Part shown: positions 8,853 to 17,458 of the stretch, piece after piece
Layout of the letters: each line of letters opens with the position of its first letter
Position numbering within the stretch: the first letter of the stretch is position 1
From: Rahnella variigena
Lineage (GTDB): Bacteria > Pseudomonadota > Gammaproteobacteria > Enterobacterales > Enterobacteriaceae
Reading direction: 5' to 3'
DNA: 64,000 nt
NCBI RefSeq assembly: GCF_003610915.1
Contig: NZ_NSDJ01000001.1
Span: 3,100,001 to 3,164,000, forward strand
Position numbers and translations under genes: made by a program
Notes under the pieces: generated by a model
What the model was told of the DNA's origin: nothing
Databases searched by the model: none
What the model saw: the letters and a program-made list of their open reading frames with translations, nothing else

Positions 8853-8880
8853 CATATTAGCTTATCCATAAAATGAATTT
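8853..8880 (+). promoter_or_regulatory. Shared sulfur-gene promoter motif, copy 1
   Basis: catattagcttat, six bases, then aatgaattt, ending 80 bp before the cysteine dioxygenase ATG. The same 13+9 bases with the same gap occur at 61723-61750, 85 bp before the ssuD-like gene; 'atgcaca' also precedes both. It is likely a binding site for a regulator of sulfur supply (CysB or Cbl type), inferred from position only. Confidence 0.65.
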
Positions 8881-8960
8881 TGGTTGTGTTTCGCCGGTGC
8901 TAGCCTGTGGTGATAACGGTGCTGAGTTGTCTCTGATGAGATAAAGAGAAGAGGAAAGCC

Positions 8961-9566
8961 ATGACAACATTACAGGTCGCGCCGCTGCGGCAATTCCTGG
9001 CGGATTTCACGCGGCTGGTGCAGGAACCGCACGGGCAGACAGAAATTCTGGCGCAGGGAAGTCGTCTGCTGGGCGAACTTATCCGCCATGACAGCTGGCT
9101 GCCCGACGAGTTTGCACAACCGCATCCTGAGCATTATCAGCAATATTTGTTGTATGCCGATCCGCTTTCGCGCTTTTCCGTCGTCAGCTTTGTCTGGGGG
9201 CCGGGGCAAAAAACGCCGATTCATGACCATCGGGTCTGGGGACTGATTGGCATGCTGCGGGGCGCGGAAATCAGTCAGAACTACGCGCGTCATCCCGATG
9301 GCTCACTGCAACCGGAGGGCAAACCCGTCACCCTGCAAGCGGGTGATGTCGAGAAAATTGCGCCGGATGTGCTGGATATTCATCAGGTGAGCAATGTCTA
9401 CAGCGACCGGGTATCGGTCAGTATTCATGTTTACGGCGACAATATTGGTGCGGTATCGCGGGCGGTCTATCTGCCTGATGGCACTGAGAAAACCTTTATC
9501 TCCGGCTATTCCGGTTCCTGTCTTCCCAATATATGGGATCTGTCCAAAGAGAAAACTCATGACTGA
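8961..9566 (+). CDS. Cysteine dioxygenase
   Basis: Cupin-fold non-haem iron enzyme oxidising cysteine to cysteine sulfinate; 201 residues, the bacterial CDO length. The two iron histidines are in 'TPIHDHRVWGLIG' and the third in 'DIHQVSNVYSDR'; 'SVSIHVYGDN' closes the cupin. GAGGA lies 6 bases before the ATG. Its last 8 bp overlap the start of the rhodanese gene (ATGACTGA), implying translational coupling. Upstream is a motif shared with the alkanesulfonate operon. Some homologues use 3-mercaptopropionate instead of cysteine, so the substrate is assigned with moderate certainty. Confidence 0.85.
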   Translation: MTTLQVAPLRQFLADFTRLVQEPHGQTEILAQGSRLLGELIRHDSWLPDEFAQPHPEHYQQYLLYADPLSRFSVVSFVWGPGQKTPIHDHRVWGLIGMLRGAEISQNYARHPDGSLQPEGKPVTLQAGDVEKIAPDVLDIHQVSNVYSDRVSVSIHVYGDNIGAVSRAVYLPDGTEKTFISGYSGSCLPNIWDLSKEKTHD

Positions 9567-11184
9567 TTTGCATGCGTGGCCATTGCGCCATTTTTCCGGG
9601 CTGCATGAAGCCCTTCGCGAAGGGCAGGAAGTGGCACTGATTGATGTGCGCGAGGAAGCGGCATTTGCCACCGGACATCCGCTGTTTGCCGCTAATCTTT
9701 CACTGTCGAAGCTGGAACTGGACGTGCTGGATCGTATTCCAAATCGTCGCACAGCGATCACGTTGTACGACAATGGTGAGTTTTACGATGAGGCCCGTGG
9801 TGAGCGTAAAGCGGTGCGTGCTGCTGAATTTCTGAAGTCGCTGGGTTATCAGGATATCGCTTTGCTGGCTGGCGATCTGGCGGGATGGCGCGAAGCTGGC
9901 GGCGAAATCTTTATTGACGTGAATGCGGCAAGTAAAGCCTTTGGCGAATGGGTGGAACATCATTACCAAACGCCATCGCTGACCGCAGAACAGGTGCAGG
10001 CGCTGCAACAGCAGGGCGCAAACATTGTAGTGCTGGATGTCCGCCGCTTTGACGAGTTTCAGGCCATGAGCATTCCCGGTGGCGTCAGCGTTCCGGGCGG
10101 CGAACTGGCGCTGCGTCTGCGCGATGTGGTGCCGGACGAAAAGACACATATCGTGATCAACTGCGCCGGACGCACCCGCAGTATCATCGGCACGCAGTCG
10201 CTGATCAATGCCGGAGTGACCCAGCCGGTGACCGCCTTACGTAACGGGACAATTGGATGGACGCTGGCAGGTCAGTCTCTGGCGCATAATCAGCTGGCGC
10301 ATTTTCCTGAGCTCAGCGAAAGCGCAAGAACTTTTGCCCTGAAAGGTGCGCAGGCTCTGGCTATTCGGGCAGGCGTGCGCTCTGTGACGTTGTCACAAGT
10401 TCATGACTGGCAGCGGGATGATTCACGCACGCTGTATCTGTTTGATGTGCGTACCGCTGAGGAATACCGCGCCGGTCATCTGGCTGGATCACGCCACGTC
10501 CCTGGCGGTCAGCTGGTTCAGGAAACCGATCACACGGCGAGCGTGCGCGGTGCCCGCATCGTGCTGGTAGATAATGACGGTGTACGCGCAAGAATGGCGG
10601 CTTCCTGGCTGGCGCAGATGAACTGGGAAGTGTATGTGGCCGATGTTCAGCCGGATGATCTGAATGAGCAAGGCGACTGGCAGGCACAGGTGGCGCCCGC
10701 TCCGGCGGTTGAGTCGGTTAAACCCGAGCAACTGCTAAACTGGCTGAGTGACGAAAACACCGGCGTGCTTGATCTGACCACCAGTGTCAACTTCCTGAAC
10801 CGCCGTATTCCCGGTGCTGTCTGGACCACACGCGCTAACATCCCGCAGATTATCGCTGCACAGCCTGAAAAACAGCGCTGGGTGATCACCTGCACCAGCG
10901 GGTTACTGGCACGTTACGCTGTCACCGAAGTGGCCGCACTGACGGGTAAAGAAGTTTATCTGCTGGAGAAGGGAACCGTAGGCTGGATTGCAGCCGGGTT
11001 GCCTCTTGAACGCGGTGAATCGGCGTATCTGGACAATGCACAGGATCGCTATAAGCGTCCGTATGAAGGAACGAATGTCAGCCCGCAGGCCATGCAGGAT
11101 TATCTCGACTGGGAATATGGTTTAGTTGCGCAACTGGAGAAGGACGGGACACACGGTTTTACGTTATTAGCAGGTCAGGCTTAA
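9559..11184 (+). CDS. Four-domain rhodanese-homology protein
   Basis: 541-residue cytoplasmic protein made of four rhodanese-like repeats. The start at 9559 overlaps the cysteine dioxygenase stop. Repeat 1 (about 5-130, 'VALIDVREEAAFATGH') has no catalytic cysteine. Repeat 2 (about 145-250, 'IVVLDVRRFDEF') has Cys202 in 'NCAGRTRS'. Repeat 3 (about 270-365, 'YLFDVRTAEEYRAGH') carries Asp in 'VDNDGVRAR' where the cysteine should be. Repeat 4 (about 385-500) has Cys445 in 'TCTSGLLARY'. So active-type and inactive-type repeats alternate. It probably moves sulfane sulfur produced near cysteine oxidation; the acceptor is unknown. A matS site falls within the gene. Confidence 0.85.
   Translation: MTDLHAWPLRHFSGLHEALREGQEVALIDVREEAAFATGHPLFAANLSLSKLELDVLDRIPNRRTAITLYDNGEFYDEARGERKAVRAAEFLKSLGYQDIALLAGDLAGWREAGGEIFIDVNAASKAFGEWVEHHYQTPSLTAEQVQALQQQGANIVVLDVRRFDEFQAMSIPGGVSVPGGELALRLRDVVPDEKTHIVINCAGRTRSIIGTQSLINAGVTQPVTALRNGTIGWTLAGQSLAHNQLAHFPELSESARTFALKGAQALAIRAGVRSVTLSQVHDWQRDDSRTLYLFDVRTAEEYRAGHLAGSRHVPGGQLVQETDHTASVRGARIVLVDNDGVRARMAASWLAQMNWEVYVADVQPDDLNEQGDWQAQVAPAPAVESVKPEQLLNWLSDENTGVLDLTTSVNFLNRRIPGAVWTTRANIPQIIAAQPEKQRWVITCTSGLLARYAVTEVAALTGKEVYLLEKGTVGWIAAGLPLERGESAYLDNAQDRYKRPYEGTNVSPQAMQDYLDWEYGLVAQLEKDGTHGFTLLAGQA
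10384..10396. other. matS site (MatP binding), copy 1
   Basis: gtgacgttgtcac fits the consensus GTGACRNYGTCAC exactly. matS sites mark the Ter macrodomain in Enterobacterales. This one is inside the rhodanese gene. Confidence 0.8.
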
Positions 11185-11191
11185 CGCTGTG

Positions 11192-11216
11192 GCCTCTGCG
11201 TGAGGAACGCAGAGGC
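11192..11216. terminator. Hairpin between rhodanese gene and yjbD
   Basis: Perfect 10-pair stem (11192-11201/11207-11216) with a 5-base loop between converging genes. It lacks a clean T-run, so its strength is uncertain. Confidence 0.55.
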
Positions 11217-11227
11217 TGCATTAATAC

Positions 11228-11494
11228 TTAACGGCGGCCGCGCGGATGGGTGCGGGCTGTCCAGTCATAGGTTGCGGAGGTACTTGGAACGGCTTTATTA
11301 CGACGCTTTTCAGCACGGGCTTTAGCAGCCACTTTTTCTTTTTCTGCCATCAATGTATCGATGTAATCATCTTTAATCCGGTTATTTTCCGAATTCGTCA
11401 GCTCACGGCCCTGTGCTTTACGGGCTTTATCCAGCAGAGTTTTCAGCTCACGCTGCTCGCTTTCCGTCATATCTTGTTGAGTCAGTCTTTTCAT
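11228..11494 (-). CDS. yjbD: DUF3811 protein YjbD
   Basis: Small, highly charged cytoplasmic protein of 88 residues. 'QQDMTESEQRELKTLLDKAR' and 'LTNSENNRIKDDYIDTLM', plus the Arg-rich 'THPRGRR' end, match recalled E. coli YjbD closely. It is predicted helical through the middle, with a basic stretch (KAARAEKRRNK-like). Function is unknown in the family. It converges on the rhodanese gene. Confidence 0.85.
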   Translation of the reverse strand: MKRLTQQDMTESEQRELKTLLDKARKAQGRELTNSENNRIKDDYIDTLMAEKEKVAAKARAEKRRNKAVPSTSATYDWTARTHPRGRR

Positions 11495-11754
11495 GGTTAC
11501 TGCATCCTGTGAGGAAAGTGGCTACCAGTGTAGTCGAATTACGTCCCGGAGTCGCTGCAGGCGCTGACTTTATCTCTGTTACTGTTCTGACGTCGGTGCT
11601 GGCCTGAAAACAAACCCTTCTGATCTGATGGAAATTACGCCGATCAATAAGGGGATCCCGATGATCGGCGCTGATCTTTAGTTTGATCAACGGCGTAAAA
11701 CGATCCCTTGCATGAAGTTACCGGACGACGTTGCTTTCAAAACCCGCTAAACGA

Positions 11755-12126
11755 CTATTCGACAGTGGAATACTTCACATAATGGTTGGAGCAGTTGAAG
11801 TGTGCGACATAACCCAGCGTGCCATTCGGGCCTTTAGCGCTGAAGGGAATGTGGTAAGTCCCTTTGTCTTCTTTCACGTCATCGCTGATAAAGTTCAGAA
11901 CCGGCACGGAAGTGCCCATATTATCTTTATCATTGCCCCAGTTCGGGATGCGGTTTTCCATGTAGTCACGGGTCACCGTATCAATGGCGTTATCTTTGGT
12001 TATCTGAGCACAGGCGCCTTCAGTTGAACGCTGCATCCACCACGGATACACATAGACAGAACCCAGCATCAAAACCATCAATACGAAAATGACTGAAATG
12101 ATCCCGATTAAAACGACTTTACTCAT
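11755..12126 (-). CDS. Hypothetical membrane-anchored small protein
   Basis: 123 residues, not recognised. A single strongly hydrophobic N-terminal segment (residues 4-28, 'VVLIGIISVIFVLMVLMLGS') follows Met-Ser-Lys, so it is either a signal anchor or an uncleaved signal sequence, leaving a roughly 90-residue soluble domain outside the inner membrane. Two cysteines, in 'GACAQI' and 'FNCSNH', could form a disulfide. AGGAG lies 12 bases before the ATG, somewhat far. About 260 bp with no recognisable gene separate it from yjbD. No function is proposed. Confidence 0.7.
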   Translation of the reverse strand: MSKVVLIGIISVIFVLMVLMLGSVYVYPWWMQRSTEGACAQITKDNAIDTVTRDYMENRIPNWGNDKDNMGTSVPVLNFISDDVKEDKGTYHIPFSAKGPNGTLGYVAHFNCSNHYVKYSTVE

Positions 12127-12346
12127 AATGCTTGTTACTCCTGAAAATTATCAGTCAAATCATAAGCTGCCCGGATAAATCCCGGCCACGCCCAGGCATG
12201 AAAGCGCGTATGTTACGCCACTTAGTCAGCATAGGTTAAGTAATATCAGCCTTTCTGTTGCATTCGCTTACAGAACCCCCTATCGCAGCCGAGACCTGTG
12301 ATGTTAGCCTTTTTACATTATTGATTGTTATCACAAGGAGTAAGGC

Positions 12347-13246
12347 ATGAGTCAGCAAACCGATTCGCAACAACCTGTCGTCGCCGTGCTGGGACTGGGT
12401 GCAATGGGGCATGCATTTGCCGCAAACCTGATTAAAAAAGGATTCACCACCCGCGTGTGGAACCGTACCTCTTCCCGTGGTGATGATTTAGTATCAGCTG
12501 GCGCGGTGCGCGGACAAACCCCGCGTGAAGCGGTACTTGGCGCGGATGTGGTGATCACCATGCTGTCTGACGGGGCAACGTCGATGGACGTGTATCAGGG
12601 CGATAATGGTCTGCTTGCCGGTCTTAAACAGGGCGGGATTATTGCCCAGATGGGCACGCTGGGCGTGGAAGGTACCGAATCTCTGATTGCACTGATTAAG
12701 GCGCAGCGTCCGGATGTCATCTTCTTTGACGCGCCGGTTTCTGGTACCAAAGCCCCGGCTGAGCAGGCGCAGATTGTGGTACTGGCCAGCGGCGATCGCG
12801 AGAAGGGCGCTGCGGTTGAGCCGGTCTTTGCCGCTATTTCTAAGGCGACCAAATGGCTGGGCGAAGCAGGGCGCGCCTCGAAAATGAAGCTGGTCGTTAA
12901 TGCCTGGCTGATTGCCATGATGGAAGGGATTGCAGAAAGTACCCAACTGGCAGAAGAACTGGGTTTCACTACCGATGACCTGTGGAACGTGCTGGAAGGC
13001 GGACCTCTGGCGGCGCCGTATATCAAAGGCAAAATGGAAATGTTCAAAAGCGGCGATTATACCCCGCAGATGCAGCTGACCTGGGCGCTGAAAGATATCA
13101 ATCTGGCGATTGAAGCAGGCAGTCAGCTCGAACTGCCGGTGATGAAGCGCATCAGTCAGACCTGGCAAAGCGCTGTTGACGGCGGTTATGGCGATCAGGA
13201 TCTGGCAGTGGTGTATCGCTACCTTGGCAGCAAATCGTCTGCGTAA
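12347..13246 (+). CDS. 3-hydroxyisobutyrate dehydrogenase-family oxidoreductase
   Basis: 299-residue beta-hydroxyacid dehydrogenase. The NAD(P)-binding motif is 'VLGLGAMGHAFAANLIKKG' near residue 12, the substrate motif 'DAPVSGTKAPAEQAQ' near residue 127, and the catalytic lysine region 'ASKMKLVVNAW' near 180. The family includes tartronate semialdehyde reductase and 3-hydroxyisobutyrate dehydrogenase; the motif differs from the GarR type (GGxxGA), so the substrate is left open. The ATG follows AAGGAG at good spacing. The downstream oxygenase gene is in the same direction but separated by 157 bp and a weak terminator. Confidence 0.82.
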   Translation: MSQQTDSQQPVVAVLGLGAMGHAFAANLIKKGFTTRVWNRTSSRGDDLVSAGAVRGQTPREAVLGADVVITMLSDGATSMDVYQGDNGLLAGLKQGGIIAQMGTLGVEGTESLIALIKAQRPDVIFFDAPVSGTKAPAEQAQIVVLASGDREKGAAVEPVFAAISKATKWLGEAGRASKMKLVVNAWLIAMMEGIAESTQLAEELGFTTDDLWNVLEGGPLAAPYIKGKMEMFKSGDYTPQMQLTWALKDINLAIEAGSQLELPVMKRISQTWQSAVDGGYGDQDLAVVYRYLGSKSSA

Positions 13247-13262
13247 ATCCTTACTCTGGCTC

Positions 13263-13292
13263 ACGGAAGAGCTGGTAATTTCCGTATTTTTT
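13263..13292 (+). terminator. Weak terminator after the dehydrogenase gene
   Basis: Six-pair stem acggaa/ttccgt (13263-13268/13280-13285) followed by attttttc. Confidence 0.45.
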
Positions 13293-13403
13293 CGTGATCT
13301 TTTTTCATAACCTCACAATATAAACCAGACCATCTGGCTATTGGTCACCCGTTCTGACGTTGTGATAGCGTTGAATGCTGTTCCTGTCACTGCGGAGTTC
13401 GCA

Positions 13404-14417
13404 ATGAGCCAGACTGTTACCTCTATTCCCCTGATCGACTTCAGCCAGTTTTCGGGTTCACCTGACCAGCGCGACGCGTTTCTTTCACAGTTGCGCTACG
13501 CCGCCCGGGAAATCGGTTTCTTTTATCTTAAAAATCACGGTGTCGATGCGCAGTTGCTCCGTGAGGTGCAACGGGTCTCGCGCGAATTCTTTGCGTTGCC
13601 GGAAGAAGAAAAACTGTCGGTGGCGATGATCCACTCTTCGCATTTTCGCGGCTATAACCGTGCCGCCTCGGAAATCACACGGGGTCAGCCCGACTGGCGT
13701 GAACAGTTTGATCTCGGTGCAGAACGTCAGAAACTGCCGGTCAGTGACAACACCCCGGCGTGGGCGCGATTGCAGGGGCCAAATCAGTGGCCCGCAGCGC
13801 TGCCCGAACTACGGCCGTTGCTGCTGCACTGGCAGCAGGAAATGACAGCGATGTCATTACGACTTCTGCGCGCCTTTGCGCTGGCGCTGAGACTGCCGGA
13901 AGATGCGTTTGATGCACTTTACGGCGAAAAACCTAATGAGCATATCAAGCTGATCCGTTATCCGGGACGTTCAGAAGGCAGCGGAAATCAGGGTGTGGGC
14001 GCGCATAAGGATTCCGGATTTCTCAGCTTTTTACTTCAGGATCAACAACGTGGCTTGCAGGTTGAAGTCGAAAAAAATCAGTGGGTAGATGCGTTACCGG
14101 TGGCAGATACGCTGGTGGTGAATATCGGCGAGTTGCTTGAACTGGCGACTAACGGCTATCTGCGCGCCACCGTACATCGCGTGGTTTCGCCACCCGCCGG
14201 AGCTGAGCGGTTGTCGCTGGCCTTTTTCCTGGGTGCTCAGCTGGACGCCGTGGTGCCGTTGTTTCCGTTGCCTGAGGACCTGGCAAAAGAGGCGCGGGGA
14301 GAGGCCAGCGATCCGCTCAATCCGTTATTCCGCGACGTCGGCTTCGATTATCTGAAAGGGCGGCTGCGCTCACATCCCGACGTAGCGCAGCGATATTATG
14401 CTGATATTTCAGGCTGA
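13404..14417 (+). CDS. 2-oxoglutarate/Fe(II)-dependent dioxygenase, isopenicillin-N-synthase-like
   Basis: 337 residues from the ATG at 13404, which has GGAG 6 bases upstream; an in-frame ATG 21 codons earlier lacks support. The N-terminal DIOX_N-type region 'IPLIDFSQF...AREIGFFYLKNHGVD' is followed by the C-terminal double-stranded beta-helix with the Fe ligands His and Asp in 'GAHKDSGFLSFLLQD' and the distal His in 'ATVHRVVSP', where the Arg-x-Ser for 2-oxoglutarate is replaced by a nearby 'ERLSLAFFL' motif. Such proteins oxidise small molecules in many pathways; no substrate can be named. The next gene is convergent. Confidence 0.85.
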   Translation: MSQTVTSIPLIDFSQFSGSPDQRDAFLSQLRYAAREIGFFYLKNHGVDAQLLREVQRVSREFFALPEEEKLSVAMIHSSHFRGYNRAASEITRGQPDWREQFDLGAERQKLPVSDNTPAWARLQGPNQWPAALPELRPLLLHWQQEMTAMSLRLLRAFALALRLPEDAFDALYGEKPNEHIKLIRYPGRSEGSGNQGVGAHKDSGFLSFLLQDQQRGLQVEVEKNQWVDALPVADTLVVNIGELLELATNGYLRATVHRVVSPPAGAERLSLAFFLGAQLDAVVPLFPLPEDLAKEARGEASDPLNPLFRDVGFDYLKGRLRSHPDVAQRYYADISG

Positions 14418-14428
14418 GCCTGATGCGC

Positions 14429-15478
14429 TCAGCTTTCTGGTGCCTGTGAAGTATCGACGCTGACGACGGTCGACATGCCCGGCCGGAGTTGATCACTTTG
14501 CAGCTGTCCGGGTTCCAGTTCGATACGCACGGCGATGCGTTGAGAAATCTTGGTGAAATTTCCCGTTGCGTTGTCGGCTTTCAGCACGCTGAACTCAGAA
14601 CCCGCTGCGGGAGCAATCCTCACCACATGTCCCTTAAAAGTATGATCGTTAAGGGCATCGACGGTGAATGATGCCGGTGTGCCGACCTGCATGCCCGCGA
14701 GCTGGCGCTCTTTGAAATTGGCGGTCACCCAGACTGTTCTAGGTGTAATCGAGGTTAACTGCGTGCCGGCGCTGACGTATTGTCCCAGCCGCGCACTCAC
14801 TTCACCTAGTTGGCCGTCAGAAGGGGCCACAATCTGCGTATGTTGCAGATTGATTTGTGCGACTTCTACCCTGGCCTGTGCGGCTTTAAATGCGGCGGCC
14901 AGCGACGCTTTATTAGCATCCACCAGCGCCAGACTCTGACGGGCGATATTGACCGATGCGCGGGCTTTGGCCACGTTTGCCTGTGCGGTCAGCAATGCAG
15001 CATGAAGCTCATCGCCAGTGGTTTTGGAAACCAGACCTTTTTCCAGCAGCGGGCCGTTGCGGCCGGTATCTAGTGTCGCTTTGCTTTGTGTCGCCTGCGC
15101 ACTCTGCAGTTCCGCCTCAGCCAGTTGCAGGCTGGCCGCGCCGGAAGCCCGGTTTTGCTCGAAGTTCTGCAACGTCACCTGAGCCTGCGCTGCCGCGGCT
15201 TGTGCCTGCAGAAATTCCTGGCGATAGGTGCTGTCGTCGATAACAAACAGCAGGTCACCTTTTTTCACCGGCATAAAATCCTGTACTTTCACATCGGTGA
15301 TATAGCCGGAAACCTGCGGGCTGAGCAGGGTGACATTGCCGCGTATGTAGGCGTTGTCCGTCGATTCGACCTGAGAATTAAACGGAAATAACTGCCAGCT
15401 GTATAACACAATCATGACCCCGATAATCCCGAGGCATAGCACCACAATAATGGATGGGTAACGAAATATATTTTTCAT
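14429..15478 (-). CDS. HlyD-family membrane fusion protein of an efflux pump (EmrA-like)
   Basis: 349-residue periplasmic adaptor anchored by one N-terminal membrane segment (residues 9-29). After the anchor come the barrel/lipoyl half motif 'VESTDNAYIRGNVTLLSPQVSGYI', a long Ala/Gln-rich coiled-coil hairpin (about 90-200), then the second lipoyl half 'TQIVAPSDGQLGEVSARLGQYV' and the beta-barrel. It is downstream of an MFS pump gene by 48 bp and should pair with it. No outer-membrane channel gene is adjacent, so TolC is the likely partner. Confidence 0.88.
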   Translation of the reverse strand: MKNIFRYPSIIVVLCLGIIGVMIVLYSWQLFPFNSQVESTDNAYIRGNVTLLSPQVSGYITDVKVQDFMPVKKGDLLFVIDDSTYRQEFLQAQAAAAQAQVTLQNFEQNRASGAASLQLAEAELQSAQATQSKATLDTGRNGPLLEKGLVSKTTGDELHAALLTAQANVAKARASVNIARQSLALVDANKASLAAAFKAAQARVEVAQINLQHTQIVAPSDGQLGEVSARLGQYVSAGTQLTSITPRTVWVTANFKERQLAGMQVGTPASFTVDALNDHTFKGHVVRIAPAAGSEFSVLKADNATGNFTKISQRIAVRIELEPGQLQSDQLRPGMSTVVSVDTSQAPES

Positions 15479-15526
15479 CAGTTTTTCCGTTTCACTCTTT
15501 TTGATTCATCAGCAAAAGCCCGTTAT

Positions 15527-17269
15527 TTATGCAACAGCCTCAGCGGCTGCACGTTTTTTTGTCTGGATCCTTCCGACCCAAATATGTGCGCATAGGACGG
15601 CAAAACAGCCCAGCGACATATAAGAAACCACCATGAAAACATCGTTGTAAGCCAGCAGGCCGGCCTGTTGTGTGACTTTCTGGCTAAGAAGGGCCAGACC
15701 TTCGGCGTTGAGCTGGGTTCCGTCATTTAAGACCGGTTTCAGCAGGTGGCTGTATTGCGCAATACGTTCGGCAACCAGCGGATTTTGCAAATTGATATGT
15801 TCCACCAGTGCGGCTGAGTGAAACTTTTCCCGCAGGATCTGAATGGTGCCCAGGAATGCGCTGCCTACCTGCGCCCCGATGTTTTGCGTCGAGAGAAAGA
15901 CCAGCACAAAACTGATGATCTGACTTTGCCCGAACTGCAGCGCGCGGATAAAACCGAGCCACAATGAGGTCGGCAGGAAGATGGCACCGGCAAACGCGAT
16001 CATTCCCTGTGTCAGATAAAACTGTTCTGGGCGGGTGTCCACCGTCGAACTGGCATCCATCAGCGAGGCAATGCCGATCAGTGCAATCGAAAAAAGGTGG
16101 ATATAAACAATCCGGTTGGCTTTATGAATGATGCTGACGACAACCAGCCCGGCAAACGTTGCCGCCAGGATCACCATGAATAAGGTCACCAGCTGATCGT
16201 TAAGCAGTCCAACCAGATTCAGAAATCCCACCATACCGGTGGTTTGCTCTGACAGCAGCATTCGCACGAACAACATGGAGCCGGTAAACAGCAACATCTC
16301 CGGCGTCATCAGCCAGCGCAAATCAATGATCGGATTCTTACGTTTTAACTCGACCATAAAAGAGAGTGTGAGCGCGATAATACCGACCACCAGCACTTCA
16401 CCAATCCAGTCTTTTTCCTGCCACCAGTAATAACGACCCATCGTCAGAACCACTGACATACAGGCCACTGCGGTGGCGATCAGCGGATAACTTATCCAGT
16501 CAGTACGCTCAAATACTTTCACCCGCGGCGGGTGAGTCAGCGGCAAAATCCAGATGATCGCCAGGCAGATCAGCGACAGCCCGGATTCCAGCGTGGTCAG
16601 CTGATGCCAGTGCCCGAGATCAAGCAGATGCGGTGAAATAATGCGGGATACCGGCAGGGCGATCTGGCTTCCCGCCAGACCAAAACACAATCCGGCGGTC
16701 AGTTTTTTGGCCGGGGGGAAGATTTCAAACATATAAAACAACGCCAGCGGGCCGAGCGACGCCATCGCGAAACCCATCACCGCGCGCACGGCCAGCGCGG
16801 TCTGGAAATCATGCGTAAAGGTTTGCGCCATAGACGCCACGGCAAAAAACAGCAGCCCGTATTCCCCGAAGCGGCGAAAACCAAACTGTGTGCGAATTTT
16901 ATAAAGCAGGATCGTGCCGGTCACACTGGTCGCCGTGTAGGCCGCCACCAGCCAGTAACTTTCAACGTTGGAAATACCCAGCGACCCCTGAATTCCAGGC
17001 AGATTTGAACTGACCAGGTTGATACCCAGACCCTGCGTCATACCGATAACCAGGGATGCCAGTGCATAGACCGCAATACGCAGACGCGGATACTGCAAAA
17101 GCCATGTGCTGACCTCAACCGCAAAAGGGTGATGTGTTGACGGCGGAACCGGCGGTGCAGTCTCCGTTTTAGATGAGGCGGTTTCTGGTGGAACTGTTTG
17201 TGGTGATGCATCCCGTGTTGATAATTCACCGGCATCCTGCCGGACATCTGAATCAGAACGCGTCGTCAT
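15527..17269 (-). CDS. MFS drug:proton antiporter, DHA2 (14-segment) family
   Basis: 580-residue inner-membrane transporter with about 14 hydrophobic segments. The first 60 residues are a soluble Ser/Thr/Pro-rich tail, longer than in EmrB. The loop between segments 2 and 3 has 'IRTQFGFRRFGEYG', a degenerate form of the MFS motif A. With the following HlyD adaptor and the upstream MarR gene it forms a typical tripartite efflux locus. Compounds exported are unknown. Adaptor and pump order (pump first) is the reverse of emrAB. Confidence 0.85.
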   Translation of the reverse strand: MTTRSDSDVRQDAGELSTRDASPQTVPPETASSKTETAPPVPPSTHHPFAVEVSTWLLQYPRLRIAVYALASLVIGMTQGLGINLVSSNLPGIQGSLGISNVESYWLVAAYTATSVTGTILLYKIRTQFGFRRFGEYGLLFFAVASMAQTFTHDFQTALAVRAVMGFAMASLGPLALFYMFEIFPPAKKLTAGLCFGLAGSQIALPVSRIISPHLLDLGHWHQLTTLESGLSLICLAIIWILPLTHPPRVKVFERTDWISYPLIATAVACMSVVLTMGRYYWWQEKDWIGEVLVVGIIALTLSFMVELKRKNPIIDLRWLMTPEMLLFTGSMLFVRMLLSEQTTGMVGFLNLVGLLNDQLVTLFMVILAATFAGLVVVSIIHKANRIVYIHLFSIALIGIASLMDASSTVDTRPEQFYLTQGMIAFAGAIFLPTSLWLGFIRALQFGQSQIISFVLVFLSTQNIGAQVGSAFLGTIQILREKFHSAALVEHINLQNPLVAERIAQYSHLLKPVLNDGTQLNAEGLALLSQKVTQQAGLLAYNDVFMVVSYMSLGCFAVLCAHIWVGRIQTKKRAAAEAVA

Positions 17270-17302
17270 CGTTATGCCTTGTAAGTCATTACCTAACTAG
17301 TT

Positions 17303-17316
17303 TGTAGCTTGCTACA
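17303..17316. promoter_or_regulatory. Palindrome tgtagc-tt-gctaca, candidate MarR operator
   Basis: Perfect 6-base arms around a 2-base centre, 33 bp upstream of the MFS start, within a stretch containing several interrupted repeats (aactag ... ctagtt). Position suits repression by the adjacent MarR-type protein. Confidence 0.55.
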
Positions 17317-17458
17317 TAATGTAATAAGACGTGTCATACGTGTCTAGTTCAATTATTCATATCGGTGATATTTACAAATTCAAATAGCGAATAACTAATC
17401 AGTAACGAAAGTAATTAATTAAAAAGGAGGGAGATAACGGGAAGGAGTAAAACGCCAC

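Noticed and set aside
12494..13264. 256-codon minus-strand frame over the dehydrogenase gene
   Set aside because: Antisense shadow with no domain; the opposite strand has a complete enzyme.
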